Assembly (NCBI GenBank): GCA_023434665.1
Contig: JAEYSM010000016.1
Coordinates: 162,184-226,183, forward strand
DNA: 64,000 nucleotides
DNA from: Bacteroidota bacterium
Lineage (GTDB): Bacteria > Bacteroidota > Bacteroidia > Bacteroidales > Lentimicrobiaceae
Direction: 5' to 3'
Position numbers and translations under genes: made by a program. Position 1 is the stretch's first letter. Every line of letters begins with the position of its first letter. Positions 8,472-17,696 of this stretch are shown here, in pieces. Below the pieces are notes generated by a model that saw only the letters and a list, made by a program, of their open reading frames with translations, ran no database searches and had not been told where the DNA came from.

Positions 8472-10562
8472 CTACTTTAACCATTTGTCCAGCCAACTGA
8501 AGAATTCTCTTTGCCAAAGAATAGCATTCTGAGGTTTAGTTACAAAATGCGTCTCTTCGGGGAAAAATAAGAATCTACTTGGAATATCCTTGAGTTGGGC
8601 AACATTAAATGCTTGCATTCCTTCGGTATAAGGAATTCTGAAGTCATAACCACCATGAATTACTAAGATCGGAGTATCCCAGTTTTTTACAAAAAGATGA
8701 GGAGAGAAATCATAACTCTTAGGTCTCGGATTAGCCCAATAAGGGCCTTTTAAATCATGGTTCACAAAAAACATTTCTTCGGTGGAGCCATACATACTTT
8801 CAAAATTGAATATTCCACAGTGGGCAATGAAAGTTTTGAATCTCTTGTTATGATTGCCTGCAAGCCAATAAACTGAGTATCCACCATAGCTGGCACCTAC
8901 TGCGCCTAACTTATCCTCATCAACCCAAGGTTCTGCGGCAACACTGTCTATTGCAGTAAAATAATCTAACATATTTTGTCCACCATAATCACCACTTATT
9001 TGATCATTCCATTCCTGACCAAAAGTGGGTAGCCCACGCCTGTTTGGAGCAACAATTACGTATTCATGAGCTGCCATCATTTGGAAATTCCACCTATAGG
9101 AGAAAAATTGACTCACTGCACTTTGCGGTCCTCCCTGACAGTATAATAAAGCCGGATATTTCTTTCCTGGATCAAAGTTAGGTGGAAGGATAACCCATAC
9201 AAGCATTTTCTTTCCATCAGTTGTAGTGACCCATCTCTTAGTGGTTTTCCCTAATTCAACACCTCTAAGAATTTCTCTGTTTGTGAAAGTAAGTTGTTCT
9301 TCAGATCCGTCTTGTTTTACTCTGAAAATTTCAGAAGGGAGGTCCATTCTCATTTTTGTAATTATCAAATCCTTACCAATTAGATCAAAGTCTGTTATAT
9401 CATGATCGCCTTTAGTGATTTGTGTAATTTTTCTATCCGAAAGGTTCATTTTATAAACCTGATACGTAGCTTGAGTTCCGCTGATAAAATATAGCTCTTT
9501 GCCATCTTTTGAGAAATTGAAATTAGCAGAACTCTGGTCAAATTGTTCTGAAAGATCAGTGTAGGGTTGCCCGGTTCCTGGTAATACCCTGCCTGATTTG
9601 TCTTTTAAAATTTCTGATTTTAAACTTGTGCCATTTGTTAAAGCTGATAGATCAAGCAATAAAATGCGATCTTTATCAGCTTCAAAACCAGGGGTTTTCA
9701 TACTTCTATATACGACTTTTGTTCCGTCAGGAGAAAAGATCGGATCTTGATCATACCCTTCATTTTCAATTGTAAGATTGACCGTTTCGGAAGATGCCAG
9801 GTTATATAAATAAAGATCACTGTTTGTGCTTACAGCATACTCTTTACCCACCAGTTTTTTACATACATATATCAATGAAATTCCATCAGGGGCCCATGTA
9901 ATCTGCTCCATTCCTCCGTTTGGCATGAGGGGACTGTCGTAAGGCTCTCCTTTCATAATATCTATTCCTGGAGAAATCATACCCTGGTTGTAGGGTGCAA
10001 TGAATACATGACTATAACTGTAATCATGCCAATTGTCCCAGTGTCGGTACATCAGGTCCTCATAAATCAATGCATTTGCAGAAGGAAGATCAGGATAAAG
10101 GTCCTTTGCATCTTTCTCTATTTTTACATCTTTTATGTACGCTATATGTTTTAAATCTGGTGAATATGAGAAACCATTAATTCCTCCATCAATATTTGTT
10201 ATCTGTTTTTTATTTTCCCCATTGGGTCCCATTTCCCATATTTGCATTGATCCTGACTCAGAAGATAAAAATCCAATTTTCAAGCCATCAGGTCGCCAAA
10301 CAGCATTAATTTCATTACCTTTAAATTCTGTCAATTTTCTAGGTGACTCGGCATCAATGTCTAATCGATATATGTCTCTGTTCCCTTTATTTTCCTGAAC
10401 GTCATACCATGAAACTCCATAAATGATAGAATTTCCGTCAGGGGATAATTCCATTTCACTTACACGACCAAGTTTCCACAGGAGTTCAGCAGAGAATTTA
10501 TTTTGACAATGAGCTGAAAAGCTTAATAATAAAGCTGTTAAAAGTATAAGATTTTTTTTCAC
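8472..10562 (-). CDS. Exported S9-family prolyl oligopeptidase-like peptidase
   Basis: A 696-residue serine peptidase with an N-terminal signal peptide (LLTALLLSFSAHCQ). The first ~430 residues form WD40/TolB-like beta-propeller blades (repeated SPDG/RPDG patterns). The C-terminal alpha/beta-hydrolase domain has the nucleophile elbow GASYGGY (Ser ~558), an acid in HGGYDFRIP (~637) and a histidine in EETHFV (~671). These are the features of acylaminoacyl-peptidase/DPP-IV-type S9 enzymes, which cleave short peptides; here probably in the periplasm. Exact specificity is not readable. Confidence 0.9.
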   Translation of the reverse strand: MKKNLILLTALLLSFSAHCQNKFSAELLWKLGRVSEMELSPDGNSIIYGVSWYDVQENKGNRDIYRLDIDAESPRKLTEFKGNEINAVWRPDGLKIGFLSSESGSMQIWEMGPNGENKKQITNIDGGINGFSYSPDLKHIAYIKDVKIEKDAKDLYPDLPSANALIYEDLMYRHWDNWHDYSYSHVFIAPYNQGMISPGIDIMKGEPYDSPLMPNGGMEQITWAPDGISLIYVCKKLVGKEYAVSTNSDLYLYNLASSETVNLTIENEGYDQDPIFSPDGTKVVYRSMKTPGFEADKDRILLLDLSALTNGTSLKSEILKDKSGRVLPGTGQPYTDLSEQFDQSSANFNFSKDGKELYFISGTQATYQVYKMNLSDRKITQITKGDHDITDFDLIGKDLIITKMRMDLPSEIFRVKQDGSEEQLTFTNREILRGVELGKTTKRWVTTTDGKKMLVWVILPPNFDPGKKYPALLYCQGGPQSAVSQFFSYRWNFQMMAAHEYVIVAPNRRGLPTFGQEWNDQISGDYGGQNMLDYFTAIDSVAAEPWVDEDKLGAVGASYGGYSVYWLAGNHNKRFKTFIAHCGIFNFESMYGSTEEMFFVNHDLKGPYWANPRPKSYDFSPHLFVKNWDTPILVIHGGYDFRIPYTEGMQAFNVAQLKDIPSRFLFFPEETHFVTKPQNAILWQREFFSWLDKWLK

Positions 10563-10824
10563 TTCTATTGGTTTTAATTAATTAGTAGTTGTAAACCCGG
10601 CCGCTAAGTTATTAAAAAGTGTTATTCCCAACTCTGTATTATTCTGTTATACAATTTGTCCCAAAGATGAGAATTATGTCCAATAAAAGGACACTTTGTA
10701 TCATTTGCAATGTTTTATAATGCACAATATCAACGCTATATAGAAATGGTTATAAAATTGATGAATAACTGTTGGTAATAATGAATATTGGAATTGAATT
10801 TAGTTAGAACTACTCGGTAAATAG

Positions 10825-13146
10825 ATGTTAAAGGTTAGGGAACACATAATAAGTCAGAGAAGGTCTTCAATGCATAAGTACAATATATTGCTTGGCGAAG
10901 ATATGAGGATCATTGAAATGGCAGATGAATTGTCTTCTCTGATTATTAAAGATAATGAGCCAGTTGAAAACGCATTATTTACAAATTTTATCCATTTGGA
11001 TGATATTGAGAAGTTCAAAGATGTTTTGAAAAAAGAATTTGAAAGGTGCACTTTCAGGATAATCCTTAATGGAAACCGAATAATGCACGTTGATTCTATC
11101 ATCTATTATAAATGTATACAAAATCCAGATGTCTATTACCTTCTGAGTATTTACGATGAAACACCTTTGGTTTCTTACTTTAATTCAACAATTGAATATA
11201 ATCAGAAACTAAGGGCTGTAGCAGATAATACAAATGATATTGTTCTTATATATCAAAGTGGATCAATTATCTATGCTAATCAGATTGCGGTAAATCAGTT
11301 AGGATATTCTGCAGATGAATTATCCACAATGAGTCCATTCGATCTGGTACCTCCTGAAGAAAAAGAGAGAGTTGAGGAACTACAACTAAAGTTTCAGGAA
11401 AATGGATTGAATACCTACACTTTCAGGTCGTATATTTTGACGAAGACTGGAGAGAAAAGACTTTGTGATAATAAAGTTAAACTCATTAAGCATAAGGGTA
11501 TACCCTGTGTTCTGGCAGTCATTCATGATATAACTGAAAAAGAGCATGCTTTAAGTCAGCTAACAAAAGCCAAATTGGAAGCTGAGTCTGCTAATAAGAT
11601 TAAGTCTGACTTTCTTGCCATGATGAGCCATGAAATCCGGACTCCGATGAATGGGGTAATCGGTATGACAAGTTTATTGTTAAATACACCACTTTCATCA
11701 GAACAAAGAGATTATGCTGAAACAATCCAGATATCTGGTGAAAGTTTGATTAAAATTATTAATGATATACTTGATTTTACCAAAATTGAATCTCAGCGTC
11801 TGCAATTAGAAGAGACTGTTTTTGAATTAAGAACCTGCATTGAAGATGTTTATGATCTTTTCGCCCTTCAGGCCATTGGCAAAGGACTTGATTTGCTTTA
11901 TTTAATCGACAATAATGTACCCTCTTATCTGATGGGTGATGTGACAAGGCTAAAGCAAGTTTTATCCAACCTAGTTAGTAATGCAATTAAATTTACTGAG
12001 AGAGGAGAGATTTTCACCTCAGTTGAACTACTATCAATACCGGAGCAAGAGGAGATTGAATTAAAATTTGCAATAAAAGATTCTGGAATTGGAATACCTT
12101 CTGATAAGACCAATTATATTTTCGAAGCTTTTGCGCAGGCTGATACTTCAACAACCCGGAAATACGGAGGAACTGGATTGGGATTGCCTATATCTAAGAA
12201 ATTGGTTGAACTGATGGGAGGGGACCTATGGGTTATTAGTGAAATTGATCATGGCTCAACATTCTATTTTACTTTAAAATTAAAGAATACCAAATCCGGA
12301 CAACCCAAAGTACATATAAAAGGTCATTTGCCACAACTTAAAGGACATAAAGTTTTAATAGTTGATGACAATGAAATTAACCGATTAATATTAAAAGTTC
12401 AGTTTGAAACATGGGGCATGATTCCTACTATCTGTGAGTCGGCTCATCACGCTCTGAAAGTATTAAAGCATAAAACAGATTTTTCTTTAGGAGTTATTGA
12501 CCTTCAGATGCCTGAAATGGATGGAGAACAACTAGCATTTGAAATAAAGAAAGAACATACATTCCCTTTGATGCTGCTGTCATCTTCAGGACAAACTAAA
12601 CCATCATATTCTAACTTATTCGAATCCCAGCTATCTAAACCAGTAAGACACAAAGAAATGTTTAAAGAAGTTGTCAAGTTAAGAACAGAACACACACATT
12701 GTGAAAAGAAAGCAAGTTATGCTCATCAAATTGATGAAAAACTGAATGAGAAATTTCCACTAAAGATATTAGTTGCAGAAGATAATCTGGTGAACCAGAA
12801 GTTAGTAATCTCACTACTATCAAAGATGGGATTTAAGGTCAGGGCTGTTGTAAATGGCAAAGAAGCTGTAGAACAAGTAAGAAATGAGCGTTTTGATCTT
12901 GTGCTAATGGATATTCAGATGCCTGAGATGACTGGTATTGAAGCAACGATAAAAATAAGGGAAGAAATACCATCAGATCAACAACCACTTATTATTGCTT
13001 TGACAGCAAACGCAATGATTGAGGATAAAGAACATTGTTTCAGATGTGGGATGGTAGATTATATGTCGAAACCTATAAATATTAATACACTGCAGTCGAT
13101 GCTAATAAAATGGGGCAGTTATTTAAGCAAATCAAGAGTGCAGTAA
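10825..13146 (+). CDS. Hybrid sensor histidine kinase with PAS and two receiver domains
   Basis: A 773-residue signalling protein without evident membrane helices, so probably cytoplasmic. After an N-terminal ~130 residues of PAS-like character comes a clear PAS domain (~130-240), then HisKA with the phospho-acceptor in MMSHEIRTPMNG (His ~269), HATPase_c (N box LVSNAIKFT; G boxes DSGIGIP and GGTGLGLP), and two receivers: REC1 from ~508 (VDDNE; phospho-Asp in VIDLQMPEMDG) and REC2 from ~646 (AEDN; LMDIQMPEMTG; Lys in MSKPI). No partner regulator is adjacent. The start ATG at 10825 is used; another lies at 10870 (MHKYNILL). Confidence 0.9.
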   Translation: MLKVREHIISQRRSSMHKYNILLGEDMRIIEMADELSSLIIKDNEPVENALFTNFIHLDDIEKFKDVLKKEFERCTFRIILNGNRIMHVDSIIYYKCIQNPDVYYLLSIYDETPLVSYFNSTIEYNQKLRAVADNTNDIVLIYQSGSIIYANQIAVNQLGYSADELSTMSPFDLVPPEEKERVEELQLKFQENGLNTYTFRSYILTKTGEKRLCDNKVKLIKHKGIPCVLAVIHDITEKEHALSQLTKAKLEAESANKIKSDFLAMMSHEIRTPMNGVIGMTSLLLNTPLSSEQRDYAETIQISGESLIKIINDILDFTKIESQRLQLEETVFELRTCIEDVYDLFALQAIGKGLDLLYLIDNNVPSYLMGDVTRLKQVLSNLVSNAIKFTERGEIFTSVELLSIPEQEEIELKFAIKDSGIGIPSDKTNYIFEAFAQADTSTTRKYGGTGLGLPISKKLVELMGGDLWVISEIDHGSTFYFTLKLKNTKSGQPKVHIKGHLPQLKGHKVLIVDDNEINRLILKVQFETWGMIPTICESAHHALKVLKHKTDFSLGVIDLQMPEMDGEQLAFEIKKEHTFPLMLLSSSGQTKPSYSNLFESQLSKPVRHKEMFKEVVKLRTEHTHCEKKASYAHQIDEKLNEKFPLKILVAEDNLVNQKLVISLLSKMGFKVRAVVNGKEAVEQVRNERFDLVLMDIQMPEMTGIEATIKIREEIPSDQQPLIIALTANAMIEDKEHCFRCGMVDYMSKPININTLQSMLIKWGSYLSKSRVQ

Positions 13147-13150
13147 CAAA

Positions 13151-13176
13151 AAAAAACCGGCTCTTGCCGGTTTTTT
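13151..13176. terminator. Bidirectional terminator between convergent genes
   Basis: AAAAAACCGGC and GCCGGTTTTTT flank a 4-nt loop, giving a symmetric hairpin with T runs on both strands between the hybrid kinase gene and the GH13 gene. Confidence 0.9.
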
Positions 13177-13182
13177 TTATTT

Positions 13183-14553
13183 TTATTTATAGAGAATTTT
13201 ATAGGACCAGGCAGGAAGTTTCACTCGTGTAAATTCATCTAATACAATTTCTTCAGTACTGAACAATACTTTGAATGTTTCTCGTAAATCATTATCTTTC
13301 AGCGCAATTGTCACTTCTTCGTTACTGAGGTTAAAAATTCCTACAACTTGCTGAGTACCCTTTTTACGAAGAATAGCAAAAACTTTTTCGTCATTATCTG
13401 TTGATATCCTTTCCCAGGATCCACCTTCATTACCATTATAAAGAGCAGGATGAAAAGATTTAAAGCCTAGCATTGTCTTGTAAAACGGAGCCTTCTGATA
13501 ATTGCCCCACTCAATAGGATCTTTCTCAAAAAACTCAAGACGTTTTTGCATTGCTGCTTCCTGTCCTGAATAAACTAAAGGCATTCCGGGAATTAATGTA
13601 CTGAGAGCGAAAAAAGATTCAACAGCATCTCCAAGGCGCTCAAATTCAGTACCTGCCCATGAATTCTCATCATGATTTGTTATAAAATACATTCTGTAAG
13701 CATCTTCAGGATACAATGAATCATTCTTTTTAAGGTAGTTCTCTACGTCATTAGGAGTTGCTTCTCCTTTATAGATTTTATTCATTATGTGATGAAATTC
13801 CCATCCATAAGTCATATCGAAGGCTGTATGAAATTGTGGACCTTCAGCTTCAGCCAACAAAAATACTGGTTTAATTTTATCTAACTCAACCCGAGCATTA
13901 TCCCAAAAATCCATTGGTACTTCTCCTGCTACGTCACATCTGAAGCCATCAATATCGAATTCACGAACCCAATACTTCATAGCTTCAAGCATATATTTTC
14001 GCATCTCAGGAACATTAAAATCAAATTTTACAACATCTGTCCAATCAAAGGGAGCAAACATTTGACCTGTAGAATCTTTAGCATAGAATTCAGGATGCTC
14101 GGTAACAAGGGCATTATCCCATGCTGAATGATTAGCTACCCAGTCAATAATGACTTTTAATCCTTCCTGATGGGCTCTTGTGATAAAACTCCTGAAACTT
14201 ACTGAATCTCCAAATTCTGGATTAATGCCATAATAATCTTTGACAGAATAATAGCTTCCTAAACTGCCTTTTCTATTCTTTTCTCCTATTGGATGGATTG
14301 GCATTAACCAAATAATATCAGTTCCCAATTCTTTGATCCTGGGAAGATGGCCTTCAAGTGCAGAGAAAGTTCCTTCAGGAGTAAACTGTCTGACGTTTAC
14401 TTCATAGATACTAACATCTTTAGACCAATCGGGATGTTTTACTTGTTTAACCTCAATACTAGCTTGATTTGAGGGGACCTCTCGCTTACATGAATAGTTG
14501 CTGAGGGTAAATAAAATAAGTACTAGGTAAAGAAGTTGTTTTTGCATGTTCAT
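13183..14553 (-). CDS. GH13 alpha-amylase family lipoprotein
   Basis: A 456-residue glycoside hydrolase of family 13, acting on alpha-1,4/1,6-glucans. The N-terminus is a lipoprotein signal (LFTLSNYSC lipobox) so the enzyme is likely membrane-anchored. The (beta/alpha)8 barrel shows the conserved regions: VIDWVANHSAWD (region I), DGFRCDVAGEVP with the nucleophile Asp (~204), FLLAEAEGP with the general acid Glu (~233) and ITNHDENSW with the third Asp (~296). A beta-sandwich tail ends the protein. Start ATG at 14553 is chosen; ATGs at 14547 and 14580 are alternatives. No SusC/SusD genes are nearby. Confidence 0.88.
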   Translation of the reverse strand: MNMQKQLLYLVLILFTLSNYSCKREVPSNQASIEVKQVKHPDWSKDVSIYEVNVRQFTPEGTFSALEGHLPRIKELGTDIIWLMPIHPIGEKNRKGSLGSYYSVKDYYGINPEFGDSVSFRSFITRAHQEGLKVIIDWVANHSAWDNALVTEHPEFYAKDSTGQMFAPFDWTDVVKFDFNVPEMRKYMLEAMKYWVREFDIDGFRCDVAGEVPMDFWDNARVELDKIKPVFLLAEAEGPQFHTAFDMTYGWEFHHIMNKIYKGEATPNDVENYLKKNDSLYPEDAYRMYFITNHDENSWAGTEFERLGDAVESFFALSTLIPGMPLVYSGQEAAMQKRLEFFEKDPIEWGNYQKAPFYKTMLGFKSFHPALYNGNEGGSWERISTDNDEKVFAILRKKGTQQVVGIFNLSNEEVTIALKDNDLRETFKVLFSTEEIVLDEFTRVKLPAWSYKILYK

Positions 14554-14639
14554 ATAATTAAATTTAGTGAAGTGTTTCAAAAGACTATTGATAGCAAATT
14601 TATGAATAATTCGATCTGGAGGGGGATCATATTAAGAAT

Positions 14640-14667
14640 AAAACCACCCTAAACAGAAGGTGGTTTT
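14640..14667 (-). terminator. Terminator after DUF2892-SRPBCC gene
   Basis: AAAACCACC and GGTGGTTTT pair around a 10-nt loop, 28 bases past the stop codon of the gene at 14695, with T-rich sequence following on the minus strand. Confidence 0.7.
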
Positions 14668-14694
14668 AATTAAATATTACAGATTACTATCTTA

Positions 14695-15366
14695 TCAAGT
14701 CGCGATATTTTCACCAGTTTCCAAATAGTGTTTCAAATTCATCACATCATTTTTTACCATTCTTTTAAAGATGGGTGTTAATAGTTTGCCAACATTTTCA
14801 CCAATGATGCCACCTGGTGCCCTGTAGGAAATTTCTGCATCAACTTGTGTCATGTTAATGCCTGTTTCTCTAAAATTCACTGTACCGTAATTTTCAATAT
14901 CTGAATTCGGTAGTGAATGCCAACTTAAGTGCCTGTCAGGAATTTCTTTCAAAATATTAGCTCTCCAGCTGATAGTTGCAATGTTTCCCGGAACCTTTGC
15001 TGTCCATTCTGAAAGTTTGTTATCAATCTGATTAACGTTTTCTAAATGTTCCATGAATAAAGGTAAATTTTCTAACCTTCGCCAGAAAGAATAAACTTCT
15101 GATGGTGTTCTGTTGATTGTTACTGTTGCACTTACTGTAAGATGTTCAGTTGGTTCTTCCAGAGTGTCAGTTTGCAGGAGATCATAAGTAAGACAATATC
15201 CACTAAAACCTCGCCAGAATAAGTAACCTGAAGCTAATAATTGTAACTTGTTCAACCTTTTTGACGTGAGCGCACTGACAAGCAACACTGAACCGGCGGT
15301 TATTGAAATTATACGGTCTGTAGGCCCTACATTGTTCTTCAATCCACAACATGATTTATCTTTCAT
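14695..15366 (-). CDS. DUF2892 membrane domain fused to SRPBCC (polyketide cyclase-like) domain
   Basis: A 223-residue fusion. Residues ~1-70 match the YgaP-like DUF2892 membrane domain (NVGPTDRIISITAGSVLL, then LLASGYLFWRGFSGYCLTYDLL), predicted as a helical hairpin. Residues ~78-220 form an SRPBCC/START-like domain (TVTINRTPSEVYSFWRRLENLP...HLSWHS). The combination is recurrent in Bacteroidota, often near stress genes; its ligand is unknown. There is a cysteine pair near the start (SCCGLK). It is a stand-alone gene. Confidence 0.8.
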   Translation of the reverse strand: MKDKSCCGLKNNVGPTDRIISITAGSVLLVSALTSKRLNKLQLLASGYLFWRGFSGYCLTYDLLQTDTLEEPTEHLTVSATVTINRTPSEVYSFWRRLENLPLFMEHLENVNQIDNKLSEWTAKVPGNIATISWRANILKEIPDRHLSWHSLPNSDIENYGTVNFRETGINMTQVDAEISYRAPGGIIGENVGKLLTPIFKRMVKNDVMNLKHYLETGENIAT

Positions 15367-15494
15367 TTCTAGTTGTATTTATGGGTTAATAAATGAACTT
15401 TGAAGCCTCATCTCCTGTAATCAAAATAACAGTTATCTTTTTAAGTTGTTTCTAAAACTATGTACTTACTGTATATAAAATTTTGATTCTCAAT

Positions 15495-15525
15495 AAAAAA
15501 GGATGCCAGTGAGGCATCCTTTTTT
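15495..15525 (-). terminator. Terminator after the M16 protease pair
   Basis: AAAAAAGGATGCC and GGCATCCTTTTTT pair around a 5-nt loop, 61 bases beyond the stop of the second M16 gene; T runs on both strands. Confidence 0.9.
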
Positions 15526-15585
15526 AAGATAGTTTTAAGCTTAAACTTAACTGTTAGGCTATTCAAATCGCGTCCTTGATGTCAT

Positions 15586-17685
15586 CTATTTAACAGAAAA
15601 CATCTCATCCTTTAAACCACTATTTACTTTTATTGACAGGACATTTAGCTCTATTAATTGTGGTCCAATAGTTTGTTTGATTTTAAAAGGAAACTTAACT
15701 TTATTAACCATCCGATAATCATCGTACTCAATAAATCCCTGATCAGTACTTTCTTTAATCAGCAAATTGGAAGATGTATCAAAGTAACGAACAGCCGTTT
15801 TGCCATTCGGTTTTGTAAGTGTCATTTTATAAGCTTCTACTCCATTCAATGTTTCAATACCATCGAGATGAAGTTTAACTCCAATTTCAGGATACTTAAG
15901 TTCTGGATTGAGAATAGATTCGTATTTAAGATTTTCAAGTTCTTCACCTTCAATTTTTTGATTACCGCCGCCCATTGGAGATTTTACTACTGCTTCTGAA
16001 CCATCGAAAATGACCTGCTGGAACACCATTTCTCCGGTCCCCAATTTCATAATATACTTATTCGGAGCCTTTCTGAAGATATCAAATCCTATTGTCATTC
16101 CTTGCATATTAGTAGTTGCATTGATGGTAATGTCCTTAATCTTGCCAAGTGCTTTTTCTCCACCGATGGACTCAACGTAAGCCTTATTAATTCCTTCAGC
16201 AGTGATTCCTATTGGAGCCGGTTTCAATTTCTTTGTTGGATCATATTCCTTTCCTTCAAAATCGTAATATCTAATTGGTTGATTAGATAATCTCTGCAAA
16301 ATGGGACCAATTTCAGCAGCATTGCCAACTGCCAGTATATAATTATTTTCTGGTAGTATGTATTTTGCTGCAGTTGAAGTCACATCTTCATTTGAGACCA
16401 AAGAAAGGTTTTTCAGATAATTTTTATAATAGTCTTCAGGTAAATTATATTTAGCAGTATTGATAGCAAAATTGGCTATTGTTTGAGGATTCTCAAGACT
16501 CAAAGCAAAATTACCTGCAATATAGTTCTTCACTAAAGATAATTCGTCAGCAGGAACCGGCTCTTCACGAAGTCTATTCATTTCAAATAAAATCTCTCTA
16601 ACAGCACTATCGGTGACTGAATTCCGGATCTCAGTATTAGCTCTGAAAATACCGACGTACCTGTCGGCAGTTAATCTTGAATATGCACCATAGGTATAAC
16701 CTTTGTCTTCTCGCAGATTGTTAAAAAGTCTGAATGTTCCACCGCCAAGGATTGTATTAGTTACACTTGCTCTTATAGCATCCTGTGTTCCAGGCTTCAA
16801 ATCAACGGGATAACTAATGCTGAGGTTTGTTTGTACAGCTTCAGGTCTGTCAACAATGGCAATTACATTTCCGGAAGGAAGGGCAGGGAATGAAAACTTA
16901 CTGGCTGGGACAGTGGCTTTTGTCCAAGCACTAAAATATTTATCTATCAACTCTTTTGCTTCTTCCAAAGTGATATCTCCGACTATTGCTAAATAGGAGA
17001 CCTGTGGTTGAAAATAATCAGAATAGAAGTTTTTGCATGCATCAATAGTTATTTTCCTGACAGATTCTTTGCTAATCGACTCACCATAAGGGTGTTCGCT
17101 CCCGTATACTAATTTTTGACCTACTTTTCTGCTTATAGCGTCTGGTTCAGTTTTCTCTGTTTCGAGAGCAGAAAGTGTTCTGGTTCTTATTTTTTCAAGT
17201 TCTTCAGAATTGAAAGAAGGATTAAGAAGTATATCAGACATTAACTGAAGTAGTTTGTCATTATGTTTTTTTAATCCAGAAGCATAGATGCCACTTGAAC
17301 TGGTGTACAAGTTTGCTCCAATAAAATCTATTTCTTCATCGAGTTCATCTTTTGAAAGATTTTTTGTACCCGTTCTTAACATTTCTCCTGTTAAACTACC
17401 TAATCCTGCAAGTTCTCCTTCAATTACGGGAGTGTAATCAAAAGACAATGAATATGTTATGCGAGGAATTTTATGGTTCTCAACAACATAGACCTTCAAA
17501 CCATTATCCAAAGTAAAGGATTCATAATTCCCAATATTAATTACAGGGGCAGGACCTGGTTTAGGTCTTATACTTCTATCCAGATCCTTGGAATCTGTTT
17601 TTTGTAAGGTTTGAGTTTGAGCAAAGACAATTGCTGGCAGAAATGTAATTATCAAAAATAATATGGTTATAATGTACTTTTTCAT
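15586..17685 (-). CDS. M16-family peptidase subunit lacking HxxEH, with C-terminal extension
   Basis: A 699-residue exported protein (signal peptide ending VFAQ). Residues ~45-470 are two M16 domains of the insulinase/mitochondrial processing peptidase fold. Where the zinc motif HxxEH is expected, the sequence reads GLGSLTGEMLRTGT, so this is the non-catalytic partner of the pair. Residues ~505-699 are an extra beta-rich domain (IGGEKALGKIKDITINA..., ending YRMVNKVKFPFKI) that resembles the LolA/outer-membrane lipoprotein-sorting fold often appended to such genes in Bacteroidota. The active partner lies 11 bases upstream in the same transcript. Confidence 0.88.
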   Translation of the reverse strand: MKKYIITILFLIITFLPAIVFAQTQTLQKTDSKDLDRSIRPKPGPAPVINIGNYESFTLDNGLKVYVVENHKIPRITYSLSFDYTPVIEGELAGLGSLTGEMLRTGTKNLSKDELDEEIDFIGANLYTSSSGIYASGLKKHNDKLLQLMSDILLNPSFNSEELEKIRTRTLSALETEKTEPDAISRKVGQKLVYGSEHPYGESISKESVRKITIDACKNFYSDYFQPQVSYLAIVGDITLEEAKELIDKYFSAWTKATVPASKFSFPALPSGNVIAIVDRPEAVQTNLSISYPVDLKPGTQDAIRASVTNTILGGGTFRLFNNLREDKGYTYGAYSRLTADRYVGIFRANTEIRNSVTDSAVREILFEMNRLREEPVPADELSLVKNYIAGNFALSLENPQTIANFAINTAKYNLPEDYYKNYLKNLSLVSNEDVTSTAAKYILPENNYILAVGNAAEIGPILQRLSNQPIRYYDFEGKEYDPTKKLKPAPIGITAEGINKAYVESIGGEKALGKIKDITINATTNMQGMTIGFDIFRKAPNKYIMKLGTGEMVFQQVIFDGSEAVVKSPMGGGNQKIEGEELENLKYESILNPELKYPEIGVKLHLDGIETLNGVEAYKMTLTKPNGKTAVRYFDTSSNLLIKESTDQGFIEYDDYRMVNKVKFPFKIKQTIGPQLIELNVLSIKVNSGLKDEMFSVK

Positions 17686-17696
17686 GGTGGTTGTTT

